The notes below the pieces were generated by a model. It saw nothing but the letters and a program-made list of their open reading frames with translations. It was not told the DNA's origin and ran no database searches. From Saxidomus purpurata (taxonomy: Eukaryota > Mollusca > Bivalvia > Venerida > Veneridae): 64,000 nucleotides of DNA. Shown here in pieces: positions 33,012 through 44,278 of this stretch. A program made the translations under genes and the position numbers. Each line of letters starts with the position of its first letter. Positions within the stretch are counted from its first letter, which is position 1. The DNA lies in contig JAFMSR010000008.1 in the NCBI GenBank assembly GCA_022818135.1, forward strand, positions 30,540,424 through 30,604,423, written 5' to 3'.

Positions 33012-34296
33012 AAAACAAGAGGGCCAAGATGGCCCTATATCGCTAACCTTGGTACAAGTCCACTTGCCTGGTGGAAGATCACTAGATAATGTTATATACC
33101 AAATAAGTTTTCCTATATACCCCTTTGTAAAACAAATGATTCCCCCTCGGGCACGGTCAATTTTGACCCCAGGGGTATAAATTGAACAAACTTTGAAGAG
33201 GTCTACTAGGCAATGCTACATGCCAAATATCTAAGCTCTAGGCCTTGTGGTTTCAGAGAAAAAGATTTTTTAAAGTTTTCCCTATATAAGCCTATGTAAA
33301 ACTAAGTGACCCCCGGTGCGGGGTAAATTTTGACCCGGGGGTCATAATTTGAACAGTCTTGGTAGAGGACCACTAGCCAATGCTACATGCCAAATATCTA
33401 AGCTCTAGGTCCTGTGGTTTCAAAGAAGAAGATTTTTAAAGTTTTTACTATATAAGCCTATGTAAAACTAAGTGACCCCCGTGCGGGGTCAATTTTGATC
33501 CGAGGGTCATTATTTGAACAATCTTGGTAGAGGTCTACTAGCCAATGCTACATGCCAAATATCTAAGCTCTAGGCCTTGTGGTTTCAGAGAAGAAGATTT
33601 TTAAAGTTTTTCCTACATAAGCCTATGTTAAACTAAGTGACCCCCGTGCGGGGTCAATTTTGATCCGGGGCTCATAATTTGAACAATCTTGGTAGAAGTC
33701 TACTAGCCAATGCTACATGCCAAATATCTAAGCTCTAGGCCGTGTGGTTTAAGAGAAGAAGATTTTTAAAGTTTTTACTATATATTCCTATGCAAAACTA
33801 AGTGACCACCCCCGCGGGGTCAATTTTGACCCGGGGGTCATAATTTGAACAATCTTGGTAGAGGTCCACTAGACAATGCTACATGCCAAATATCTTAGCT
33901 CTAGGCCTTGTGGTTTCAGAGAAGAAGATTTTTAAAGTTTTTCCTATATATGCCTATGCAAAAACTAAGTGCCCACCCGCGCGGTGTCAATTTTGACCCG
34001 GGGGTCATAATTTGAACAATCTTGGTAGAGATCTACTAGACAATGCTACATGCCAAATTTTTAAGCTCTATGCCTTGTGGTTTCAGAGAAGATAATTTTT
34101 AAAGTTTTTCCTATTTGTTGCCATAGCAACCAGAGTTCTGCATGGAATGGAATTCTTTGAATAATTTTGGTAAAGCTTCATGCAAGGAACATTCCTGCAT
34201 AGTTTTATATCAACATTGGCCTAGAGGTTTCAGAGGAGATGTCATTTGAATAAAAATGTTGACGGACGACGGACGACGGACAATCATCGATCAGAA
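33012..34296 (-). repeat. Family A tandem-core repeat, about six monomers, reversed (copy A3)
   Basis: Begins AACAAGAGGGCCAAGATGGCC and ends with GACGGACGACGGACGACGGAC. The landmark GG(T/A)AGAGGTCTACTAG recurs near 33201, 33368, 33533, 33699, 33864 and 34030, giving a 165-167-bp period. Monomers carry complementary GC motifs (GTGACCCCCG.GCGGGGTCAA) in otherwise AT-rich DNA. Opposite orientation to copy A1. Confidence 0.85.
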
Positions 34297-34549
34297 AAAC
34301 CAACTACAAAATGGACTCGAGGTTTCACATATTCGTGTTATTTCGCTAGTTTTACAGATTATTACTGGGTTTTTTTTGCTGATTATTTTCACATATAGGT
34401 TTAATTTGTTTTTTCTATCTAAGTAAACTGCCATACGCACTGGTACATGTACAGAAAGGTCTGATGACACAAATACTACATTAAACTCTAAAAGAAATCT
34501 TTGTAATGACTGGCTGAAGCGATATCAGTACAAATATAATAATCTTTAC

Positions 34550-34889
34550 CTTTTCCTTCGGCATAATAGACAATGGAGCCATTGTCAACAGATGTTGGTG
34601 TCACGAACGTTTGGAGCGGTGATATGTATTTATCCGTCAGTTTACACTGTTTGTTCACTGAATTATGCACAAAGAAAAAGCAGTCTTCCGATGAACTGCA
34701 ACGAGCTGCGCATTGAGCCAAAGACACATTTGTCATCGAAAGGACATCAAAATTTAATACGGATAGCAATTTTAAATTTTCAACAATCTTACGGTAACGA
34801 ATAGACGTTTGCTGAATTGGTGCTGTTACCATCTGCGCTAAACTCAGTAAAATAAAGCAAAGAGCTGTCAGATACAGCAGAAAAGTCAT
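34550..34889 (-). CDS. First exon of a secreted PAN/apple-like domain protein
   Basis: An ATG at 34889 opens a hydrophobic signal peptide (TFLLYLTALCFILLSLAQMV, predicted cleavage near residue 23). A Cys-rich module follows with pattern C-x3-C-x5-C-x13-C (QCAARCSSSEDCFFFVHNS, then KQCKLTDKY), the central part of a PAN/apple fold, and VYYAEG. A consensus donor AAG|GTAAAG at 34549 ends the exon after 113 codons plus one base; the open frame beyond it is probably intron. Known: PAN modules bind protein or sugar ligands in secreted and surface proteins. Later exons would lie at lower coordinates, but none was recognised, so the gene may be short or decayed. Confidence 0.65.
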
Positions 34890-35380
34890 TTTGCTGTTGT
34901 TCAGTCAAAATGATAATCACACGCCTTTGGTCTATGCAAAATATTTAATGACTAAGTTTTTATAATTCAAAAAAATCGTTAATAGTTTTAGCATTTTTGC
35001 TTTATAAATGCGCACACCATTTATTAATAAATATTTCAGAAATGAATTAAAAAACTACTTGGTTCCCACTGGCTCGGTCAACTAATTGATAATGTATTTA
35101 ACAGTTTTCGCTGCAAGTCTTTAGAAAGCACTGCGCATGCGTCAGTAGCCGACAAACTCCGCCTTATAGACGCTTGGTTTATTACCAAATGTGTGAATAA
35201 AGTAGTTTAGTCAAATATATTATCAAAGCGAAACTCTCACATAATAATTAATATGCAATTAAATATTGCACATCTAAATAACAGTTAAAAATTTAAGAGC
35301 TAAATACGATATGTTTTATATGATATTTATGAAATAATATCCGTTCCAGCGGTGTTCATAGTTTAATAAATAATGAATTG
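34890..35380. other. Presumed 5' flank of the PAN-domain exon
   Basis: AT-rich DNA upstream of the minus-strand ATG. No TATA box or initiator can be argued over background; no gene or named repeat seen. Confidence 0.4.
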
Positions 35381-35387
35381 GAGTACT

Positions 35388-35444
35388 GATACGCAGTTAT
35401 TAACCAGGAAGGCCGGAGGCCTAAGTGGTTAATAAATGCGTATC
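35388..35444. repeat. Hairpin element: GATACGCA.TTATTAACCA stem
   Basis: GATACGCAGTTATTAACCA and TGGTTAATAAATGCGTATC form a 19-bp stem with one mismatch around a GC-richer loop (GGAAGGCCGGAGGCCTAAG, itself able to pair GGCC/GGCC). AATAAATAA flanks on the left and TTATTTATTA on the right extend the symmetry, suggesting a foldback element. Confidence 0.6.
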
Positions 35445-35522
35445 ACAACGATAAAGAGTTATTTATTAGATTCTTAAGATAGTTATTATTTGGATTCTAA
35501 TATGACCAAATAATTATAACAT

Positions 35523-35960
35523 AGAGGATAATTGTTGGTTTCGGTGTAATATCACGTTATAATTTCACCGATAGGGCACCAAAATTGATATTTTCACGAG
35601 TGGCGCAGCCACGAGTGAAAATAACAACTTTTGGTGTTCACGAGCGATTAAATTCAAATTATCGTGATATTACATCGATGCCAACGATTTCTTCTGTTTA
35701 TTTTATGTCCAAAACTCTACTTTTATTGCGTTTATTTCAATAAAATGTCAAAAATTGCGGGAAACGTCATCAGAAAGCATCGCAAGGATGACGCCATTTT
35801 AACGACGTCATCGTCATATGGTTTTCGGCATTCATTACGCTCGGTATACTTTTTGACGTTAATCCGGGTAACATATATTGATAATTTTCACTGCGTGGAC
35901 AGTGAGTTTATTGGAATATAATTCACCGTTATATTTCGATAAACCACCGAGAAACATAAA
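35523..35960 (+). repeat. Dispersed repeat D, copy 2, with a perfect 16-bp hairpin
   Basis: Homologous to 30208-30606. It differs by containing TATTTTCACGAGTGGC, a GCA loop and GCCACGAGTGAAAATA (35589-35623), a perfect 16-bp stem. Copy 1 has lost most of this centre. Confidence 0.75.
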
Positions 35961-36399
35961 ATAAAAAAGTGGAATAGATGCAAAGCGTCATTTTCTAATA
36001 AAACATTATTAATTGTTCTACTCTTAGTATATATCGACACAATCGTGAGGCATGTTAGAATATCGAATATAACCCTTGATTAGTTCAAGGATGAACTAAT
36101 TAACGATTACCTAAACTTAGTCTCATCTGTGTAAAACTATATGATAAACATATTACAGTATATGAGACCAATGGATATAAAGAACATATTTTTTTACATG
36201 GCATATTTTAGCTGAAATAGTTATGTAATTGATAAAATACCGGTCACTTTATAGTCATGATCTTCTTTACAATTTTTCTTTCTTTAATTCTATTAATGCA
36301 TGTTTTGGCGAATATAGAGATGAAATTTTCATCACTGAATATTGTAACAGTTTTGTATTCATTAGATTATTGAAAAGATCACAGTGTACGAACTCCGAA

Positions 36400-37690
36400 A
36401 GTATCATACCGGAAGTCGCGAAGAACAGGCATACAGAAACAATATTCATTTTACCATGCAATATAATTTCAGCTAGGGACAGTACGGTAAGTAGATCTAG
36501 TGATGATACTTTCTGTCAGTGAATATCAAAGTTAATCTTTAGTATCGTTCACCGTAAAGAATTTGGTGAAATGTAATCAGTTGTTCTAGAATTGAGATGA
36601 TTGGTCAGTTAATCTCTATATAACAATATAAAGCGAAACTCGGCAATCACCATCTGCTGCAAAGATACCTTATTCGTAAGTAAGTTCCAACATTAACGCC
36701 CATTTCTTGCAGTTCTCTGTGGTACATGTATTGATGGGACTGTTTGTCTATTCGCCTAGATACTGTTTGTAAATCGCAAAATGTTGTTTAATGGCTGTAT
36801 GCCTAATCGCAAATATGTTAATTATATATTTTTCGTTATTTCCGATAACAATGAATAAATAACAGTGTTATTGTTGTAATTTGACTCCAACATCTATTAG
36901 TGAAATCATCAACCATTGCATTACGATTCACGCGACCATCATCCGGAAAATCAAATTCTGAATGACAACAAATACTCATTAAATTCAAACTTTGAATATC
37001 ATAGCTGTACCTTCTGAATATTTTGCCAAATATAAGTTTATTTAATGAATAAAAGACTCGAGGGAACATAAAATTATTATTTCCAGCTGCTTGAATGGCA
37101 AAGACATATTTACCTCTCCACAAAAGGAAATAATAAGAATTTTAGAATAAAAAAAACTATATTTTTTAGATCTTATTAGTCTAGTGTTTTATGACATGTT
37201 TTGACGACAGATGTTGAAACGCTTTTTCCCAATCTTTCCCAATTCAATAAACAACAAAGATATACATGTACTTGTCATAACGAAGCAGTAAGTACACTTC
37301 GTAATGTATTTTTAGATACCTATCATAATATGAAGAAAAGAATATGGGGAATTAACTTAAAGAAAGGTTTTCTGAGAGGAGGTTTTCGATCTTGATGAAA
37401 TGACAATTAAGTATGTATAACATGTATTAGAACAGTGGCAATATTCGCTGCAAAAAGAGCCATTCCATTATTCAACGTTCGACAACTGAGCTATTTCTGT
37501 TTCATAACAAATCCCTACGTTTAAGCTGAGTGGACTTTCAAAAGGTTTCTTTGATAAACAGTAACCATTTATTCCGGTACCATTCAGTCTTCTGTGTTTT
37601 AAGTGAACATTTATCAATGTGTGCTACACGGTTACCCGGGACGCGACTCACACGTTCTCCTCGGCTTTTATCGTTGTGTTTCAATAATCT
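36400..37690 (+). repeat. Low-copy repeat related to 25275-26030
   Basis: Shares ATCATACCGGAAGTC, TTTCAGCTAGGGACAGTACGG, GTACACTTCGTAATGTATTT and, further right, CTGTTTCATAACAAATCCCT with the copy at 25.3-26.0 kb. About 600 bp (36640-37220) has no counterpart in the other copy. A 95-codon minus-strand frame within that part (37123-36836) has no recognisable domain. Confidence 0.5.
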
Positions 37691-38200
37691 AAAACTGCAT
37701 TCACGACTCAACCTACAGTAAAGATTTATTTGAAAATCTTGCTTGTTATTTTTATTCTCTCTTTCTTGATAGTGATCAAGAAAATTCTAAAAGAAAAGGC
37801 AGAAATTTGTCTGACCTTCATAGGTTTGACGTGTACTTATTACAAAATATGTGTTACAAAATCATTTTTAGACACATAACTGGTAGCAGAAGCAAGAATT
37901 TCAAATAAATATTTCACTTGGCTCGTCACATGTATGTGCAGTTATTGTACATTGTTTTTACGATTATCATAAAGTCAATATTTTTTTGCGACTAGCATAC
38001 AGTGTCTATTTTTAAAACATGTAAATACTGACAGTATTTTTCTTGCGTTTAAACCAGTTAATATTTTCTCAATTTTCAATTCTTACATATGAAGATGATT
38101 ACTTTGGCTAAATATAATAATATAATTCTAACAAGGCTTTTCAGAAAAAAAGAAGCATTTCTAAACATCTGGCACCATCCCCCACGGGATGGGATGGGAT
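37691..38200. other. Intergenic, nothing recognised
   Basis: AT-rich, no exon or repeat supported, except CCATCCCC and GGGATGGGATGGGATAGGGG at 38168-38205, a small GGGAT tandem at the 3' boundary of the LINE. Confidence 0.45.
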
Positions 38201-38585
38201 AGGGGCAGATAGATTTATTTTGGTAACAGTGTACATATACACATAAAGCACGGCAATAAAACAGATGCATGATATAACAAGTAACCAATGAAAAGCACAC
38301 TATTTATAATCCTACATATTTTCTAGACCATGAAATGCACTTTAATTACATGTACTGGGATGACACTAAAAAGGGAAAATGAATATCACCTTATTTCCAT
38401 CACAGGTGAGTGTAGCGTACCAGAGACCCATACAGTGATTTTAGCTCAAAATAGCCTAGTTACTATATATCAATAAGAAGGTAAACAACACCGTTTACAC
38501 ATCGACCCACTTTCAGCCTTTATTACTTCGTCTAGAATAATGTATATTTATTAAAACCTATTGCATATATGGCATAATTGTTTAT

Positions 38586-39085
38586 NNNNNNNNNNNNNNN
38601 NNNNNNNNNNNNNNNNNNNNNNNNNNNNNNNNNNNNNNNNNNNNNNNNNNNNNNNNNNNNNNNNNNNNNNNNNNNNNNNNNNNNNNNNNNNNNNNNNNNN
38701 NNNNNNNNNNNNNNNNNNNNNNNNNNNNNNNNNNNNNNNNNNNNNNNNNNNNNNNNNNNNNNNNNNNNNNNNNNNNNNNNNNNNNNNNNNNNNNNNNNNN
38801 NNNNNNNNNNNNNNNNNNNNNNNNNNNNNNNNNNNNNNNNNNNNNNNNNNNNNNNNNNNNNNNNNNNNNNNNNNNNNNNNNNNNNNNNNNNNNNNNNNNN
38901 NNNNNNNNNNNNNNNNNNNNNNNNNNNNNNNNNNNNNNNNNNNNNNNNNNNNNNNNNNNNNNNNNNNNNNNNNNNNNNNNNNNNNNNNNNNNNNNNNNNN
39001 NNNNNNNNNNNNNNNNNNNNNNNNNNNNNNNNNNNNNNNNNNNNNNNNNNNNNNNNNNNNNNNNNNNNNNNNNNNNNNNNNNNNN
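38586..39085. other. Assembly gap (500 N)
   Basis: Exactly 500 undetermined bases inside the LINE ORF2. A round number suggests a placeholder rather than a measured size. Apparent open frames across it have no meaning. Confidence 0.98.
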
Positions 39086-40749
39086 TCGTATCCATAAGCA
39101 GAACGCGATTTAGCGTTCATTATAATACTGGAGATTTCCTCAATAGTTATAATTCTATTAAGTAGGTCATTTTGTTCATAGAGTGGATCTTCGATTGTAC
39201 TCTCCAAGAGAACTTTATGTATTTTTGCTTGTTGAAAATGATGACTATCAAATGAATCATAGCTTTTCTCGTTGTACAAATGTTCAAAGTCTTTTCGCCA
39301 TTTATCAAATACCATGTCTTCCTCACGCGAAACATTACCATCATCGTCAATAATTTCCACGGGTATACGATGATCATTTCTCGGGCCGAGTTGCTTAATC
39401 TTTTCCCAGAAATGGTTTGGGTTTCAAGTGGACATTTCCTCGATATCATCTGCAAAGGAGCGTCTATACAAACGCTCTCTCTGCCTCAGTCTTTTATCAA
39501 AGATATTACGTGCATTTATATATTCATTTCTTAGAGTAGTTTTAGCATGCCGACCTTTTAAACATTTCACGAACGCGTTTTCCTTAATTCTCATTGTATT
39601 CCACAGTTGGGATAACTCATCAGACCAGTATGGTTTATGAAATGTATGTATTTTGCTTGCCTTGGACGAAGCATTGCACTTTGGTATTTTAAGGTTCATT
39701 TCGTCAATGATACCATTACATAGGTTTGTATATATTGTGTCAACGCTTTCTTGCGTGCCCCTACTATATTCGATTCCCAGAATGGTCTCATTTATTGCCG
39801 TTCGAATTAGGTCATTATCCATAAAATCAACGGGAATTTTGCTGAACTTAAACCTATCTTGGTTAGTCTTTTCACCTACTGAACTAGGTACCGTATAACC
39901 CGTTTGTATACAGTAAAACTCGGTCAGAAGTACAGCGTGATCTGGTAAACATGATTTATCCCCGAGAAATCCATGCAGATTAAACTGATCCACGAGTGAC
40001 TGAACTGTTCGGACTTCAAAGGATAAAAATTTCGGAAAAGCATCTTGTGGTACGCAAATATAGTCTACAACAGCCTGACCTTTCCTAGAGATGGATGTAA
40101 AATTATCATTTTTAGGTGATATTCTACCATTAAGTACTGAAAATTTGCTATCACACAGAATTTCTACAAATGCATGTCCATGTTGGTTGATCGATTTGTC
40201 AAGAACCTGTCTCTCTGGAATGGAGTCTATTTTATTCAATATATCAGATAAACAGCCGATTCTCGAGTTAAAATCTCCGGTGATTACAAAATTATCACAG
40301 TCGCTTTTCAAATATATTTGTGACAGAATATGTACAAAAAAGGTTTGACTGTCGCGGCCTCTGGTAGAGTTTTCTGGTGGCAAATAACAACTAAAAATCA
40401 CACACTCATAATCTGAAGCTTTATTTGTAAGATTTATCCCAATAATTCCGTCCGTTGAACGATCTATCACTTTCACGTCGTAATACTCAAAAACCCAGTT
40501 TTTCACAAATATTCCAACTCCCCCTGACCCCTTTGGCGCATTACGGTGTATTTCAATGCGATTGTTACCGAACCAATTAAATCCTGGTAATGTTGCAATA
40601 TCGCTCCCGCGTAAATGTGTTTCACATATGCATATAATATCCGCGTTAACAGAGTTTAACAAATTCACCCTTAGCAAATTATTATCTTTCGTCCATCCAC
40701 ATACATTTAGATGCTCTAGTTTCAATGTGGCATTGGACCGGTTCTCTTC
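39086..40749 (-). pseudogene. LINE ORF2: AP endonuclease and start of the RT region (partial, one in-frame stop)
   Basis: The frame opens directly after the ORF1 stop. Endonuclease motifs in order: LNVCGW, ICETHLRG (catalytic Glu), GGVGIFVKN, YLPPENS, VITGDFNSRIG, VVDYICVP and LPDHAVLL (usually SDH). After about 430 residues a TGA (39426-39424) interrupts, but the same frame continues with NPNHFWEKIKQLGPRN and KWRKDFEHLYN, the conserved spacer before RT, up to the gap. Known role: nicks target DNA for target-primed reverse transcription. A single stop suggests a fairly young but inactive copy. Confidence 0.88.
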
Positions 40750-41796
40750 CTATTGTTGACCAGCTGTGGTGCTACAGGGTGTACTACCTTGGGTACGTGG
40801 TTTGATCCTACCGTTTGCGTCCACCCTGAACATGTTTCCATTTGGGATACTTCGCAGAATTGTCCGAGCATTAAGTTCAATAAGTCTCTCTGCATGTGAT
40901 TTACTGCTTTTCAGGTATACAGAACTATATGCATCAGAATCTTTCAGCTTATATTTGCTCCGTAGGATAATGACTTTCTCTTTTAAAGATCTAACTAAAT
41001 TTCACAATCGGAGGTTTGCTGTTTATCCGAGAAGGGAGGCGAGTTGCCGCTGTAACCATAGTCTGCGACGAGACGTCAACACCCAGTTCATCAATAATCG
41101 CCGTAACTTGAGTGATTAAATCTTCTCCGTCTGTGACTTGAATGCCGCTGGCTGTTATGGTCAAATCTGGGTCATCTAGTGAGCAAGTTTTATTCGTCGG
41201 TAATCCACCGGTCATCTCGTTAGCTTGTTTGTCTGTCAAAGGACTTTTTGACGACTGCTCAATTGAATCTAAGCGTGACTGCATAGATTTAACTACCGTA
41301 AATAGATCATCTATACGTGCACTCTCTTTGAACAAATCCATTGTAATTTCATCTTTGAGGCCCTTCATTTTCACGTCGATGGTATCAGTGAAGTCCTTTT
41401 TAAGCTTATGGATTTTGGATTCGAATCTGCGGATAATACTGTCCTGACCCTTTTTTATATATGTCACTGCCGTTATCATAAAATTCAGTTTTTCACTGTC
41501 GGACATTTCAATAAGCTTCCCATCTTTTTGCTTTGGTAACGAATTTTGTGACGCCATGCTTGATTTAGATGTAGTTTTAATCAAGTTGTCTCCGTATTTA
41601 GGATAGAAGAACTTTGCCCGGTGATACCAAAACTGTTATTTATTTCTGTAGAATGCACATCGGTATCATATAATACAGAGTTAGTTTCATCACACCCCTC
41701 TTCGGGGCCTCCATGTCTTGAACTTTTGTTCACACTCAAAAAATCATTTAATTCACCGTCACTACTGCTTTTATTTTTACATTTTTTATGCCTCAT
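40750..41796 (-). pseudogene. LINE ORF1 protein, two frameshifts
   Basis: An ATG at 41796 starts MRHKKCKNKSSSDGELNDF. The frame shifts near 41583 into a coiled-coil-rich segment (KLNFMITAVTYIKK, heptads in RRFESKIHKLKKDFTDTID) and again near 40993 into RSLKEKVIILRSKYKLKDSD .. RLIELNARTIL, a C-terminal domain resembling the baculoviral FP-like module found in many LINE ORF1 proteins. TAG at 40752-40750. Known role: RNA-binding chaperone of the retrotransposon particle. ORF2 continues in this last frame after the TAG. Confidence 0.75.
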
Positions 41797-41830
41797 CCCT
41801 CATTTGTATCACTGTGCAACATTTTGCAAT

Positions 41831-42189
41831 AATTCACATTAAAATAAGTCCAGTTATGCTTTAAATAACCAAAATAATCCAATTTTTCACGGAGCTGAAA
41901 ATTTTACAACCTTCTCACTTCAGACCACGTGACTTTTTTAAAACTACCAATGACGACTGTAAATGTAGCTCAATGTGAAAAGTAAACAGTTATACAAGGG
42001 TTTCATTTAATCGTATTTGGAGAAAACAGGGTATAATAATAGTTTAGCAAGTACATTAACACGTCGATACATCATTGAGACAAAGACATTGACTTACATG
42101 TATGTATCCTTGACTATTTTCACATCTTTTTAACTTGATAATTTTTTTCCTGTGCCTAGCCCTCCAATCGTTTATTATTCGTGTTCTAA
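41831..42189. other. Intergenic, nothing recognised
   Basis: AT-rich, between the LINE 5' end and a family B repeat. May include the LINE 5' UTR; no promoter motif could be supported. Confidence 0.4.
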
Positions 42190-42629
42190 GTTATCGGTAC
42201 TTCATAAGACTTGCATGTAACATGTCATATCGATGTGTTCAACAGTTGCGCCATGTGTATTTAAAATCCTTCAATGCATGACAGATTTAACATGTATACA
42301 GGATTACATTACCTTTAAACTCTAAATATTACCTTGACTTTTGCGGAAGGGACGCGGGTCTTGCACGCGACACATCGTCTTGATGTGCTGAACATTTGTG
42401 CCAAGTAATTTTTAAAACATTTTAATGCATGCCAAGTTACAGATTTAACATGTATACAGGATTACATTTCCTTTAAACTCTGAGTATTAATTACCTTGAC
42501 CGTTGCAGTAGGGACGTGGATCTTGCACGAGACACATTGTCGTGATATGCTGAACATGTGTGCCAAGTTATTTTAAAATTCTTCAATGCATGTCTATGTT
42601 ACAGTCCGGACACGAATGTGTGCATATAT
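42190..42629 (-). repeat. Family B repeat, left part, interrupted (copy B4-left)
   Basis: Two to three reversed B units (ACATTTGTGCCAAGTAATTTT, TTGCACGCGACACATCGTC, CCTTTAAACTCT). The array stops abruptly at the edge of the large TIR element and resumes at 46002, so the element inserted into it. Confidence 0.75.
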
Positions 42630-43321
42630 GCACAGGTGGCCGGCGCGGGGTTTGGACCTTCATCCCCCAGGGGCCCCTCTACAACCCTGGTTCCCCATAT
42701 ACTGATATATGAAAACAAAATAATGAAAAAAATTTTTTTTTTTCACTATATACATATAGTAGTAAAGGTATAGCACTATCAGGTACGCAAATCACGATAA
42801 AATACACTGACCGTATTCAACAAGGCCGTGTGTTCATATTTTTGGTCCGATATTCAAAAACTTGGTCTTGTTCGACGCAGAAATGAATACTGTATAAGAG
42901 TCTGCCTACATTTGGTTCATACATTGCTCTCCGTAAATGCAGCGACCCAACAAACTTGTAAATTTCAGTTTACACTACTATGTGACCGCAGTTGAATAAC
43001 GTTGCATTCAGTATACAATTTCTTACCGCTTCGTGATTCCCGACCTAGACCGACTTAAATCAAAAGAACATCAACTCTGAAACAACTTACCATTCATGAT
43101 TGAAACAACATCGATGTTTACAACACACTACGTGCCCATTTTCTACGATCCTCATCACTTCGAATACTGTGCGGTCATGACGAAAGCGCTGACCCGGATA
43201 TACTTGTTTAAAATCCGTACGATCCCGTCGAGTTCCGGAAACGGTAAGTAACTCTGATTGGTCAAAATAAGGGATGTGGCAACCTTCAACCTTGGTTCCC
43301 AGCTTTTACTCACATCTTCAT
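42630..43321 (+). repeat. Left terminal inverted repeat (692 bp)
   Basis: Mirrors 45306-46001 base for base except for scattered changes (for example CATCCCCCAGGGG versus CATCCACCCAGGGG, and CAACATCG versus CAACAGCG). The inner boundary falls after CTCACATCTTCAT. It contains a poly-T/poly-A segment (42722-42745) and several CpG-rich words unlike the AT-rich surroundings. Confidence 0.9.
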
Positions 43322-43904
43322 TTAAAATGAGGAAACCAATTTTGTAAACAAAACACGTCAATACAGTATTGGCATTTCTTTTTGGAAGTTGCTCTGATAT
43401 TTTAAAGTTTTTCACTGTTTACTTATTCACTAGTAAAATGACAATCCTCACATGGTAATATTCATTTTAATGTTACATTTCCTTACCTACTATAGTATAA
43501 ACTTATGTATTTATAATCAAATTTGCAATATTCATGCAAAAGTTACTTGGTGTAAGTAGATTGGCAGATAGATATCTTTTAATTCGTTTCTGCAGAATAT
43601 AGGCAGTCTAGCCAGTTTAAAAAACCTTTGAGTGAAAGTTCCCTTTCCAGACTTGTTACAAGTTGAACTATGAATGCACTGTTTGCACCCTATTGGTATA
43701 TATACCAAGTGTGACCTTCATTCAGAGGTAGTCTTAAATTCATGCTTTATTGTCTACTGTTAGAAACATTACATGTATTTATGAGGGAATAAGTTTCAAA
43801 ATTGCCTAAGAAACTTTAATGTTTATATTGTTTTTTTTAACCATATCTGGCAAAATAACTATATGAACTATATGAAATATGAATACTGGTGTTGCAATAA
43901 CACA

Positions 43905-44278
43905 CTACTCACATTCCTTACAAAAACATTTTGAACACTCTTTCTGGTATTTTTTCCATTTCATGTGATGACGTAGCCCTGCACAGTTTCTATGAAGCCA
44001 TGAACTACAACTTTCACACTGTATCCAAAATGTTTCCCTATCAGTTGTATTACAAACCTTACACTTAAAATCATCTGAATCAGAATCAGTACTGACACCT
44101 GATTGTGGAAGTGAAGTTTCAACACCATGTCTAGCTGATGTACCTGGTTGTGGTTCGCTCTCATGATCAAGTGGTGTCCCTATCTGGCCAACATTACATT
44201 CTTTTTCTTTAGACTGTCTTGCAGACTTGCTTTGTTGTTTTTTCGCTTTACTGCATTCACTAGAGGTACTTGCAGTTA
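43905..44278 (-). pseudogene. PHD-finger C-terminus of the TIR element protein
   Basis: The frame reads Ser/Lys/Gln-rich sequence, an acidic STDSDSDDF stretch, then C-x2-C-x11-C-x2-C-x4-H-x2-C-x15-C-x2-C (CKVCNTTDRETFWIQCESC, SSWLHRNCAGL, KECSKCFCKEC) and TAG. The spacing and the Trp before the His-Cys pair fit a C4HC3 PHD finger, a reader of histone tails. It follows the upstream frame after a one-base slip in a run of seven A, so it may be the natural C-terminus of the same protein. Sequencing error in the homopolymer is possible. Confidence 0.75.

Larger units (their letters stand above)
38203..41830 (-). mobile_element. Non-LTR retrotransposon (LINE, CR1/L2-like), minus strand
   Basis: From right to left on the minus strand: ORF1 (41796-40750), ORF2 with an AP-type endonuclease (from about 40725), a region leading into reverse transcriptase interrupted by a 500-N gap, and a 3' end closing with AAATAAATCTATCTGCC near 38203. 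The gap is too short to hold a normal RT plus C-terminal domain (about 1.8-2 kb), so either the gap length is arbitrary or the element is internally deleted. The clade is inferred from ORF1 and endonuclease style; RT is needed to fix it. Confidence 0.85.

Noticed and set aside
36836..37123. Possible coding exon on the minus strand (95 codons)
   Set aside because: Lies in a low-copy repeat, lacks convincing splice sites and matches no domain I recognise.
38532..39360. Long open frames of 178-269 codons spanning the run of N
   Set aside because: They are mostly undetermined bases. Only the minus-strand part right of 39085 is real coding sequence and belongs to the LINE ORF2.
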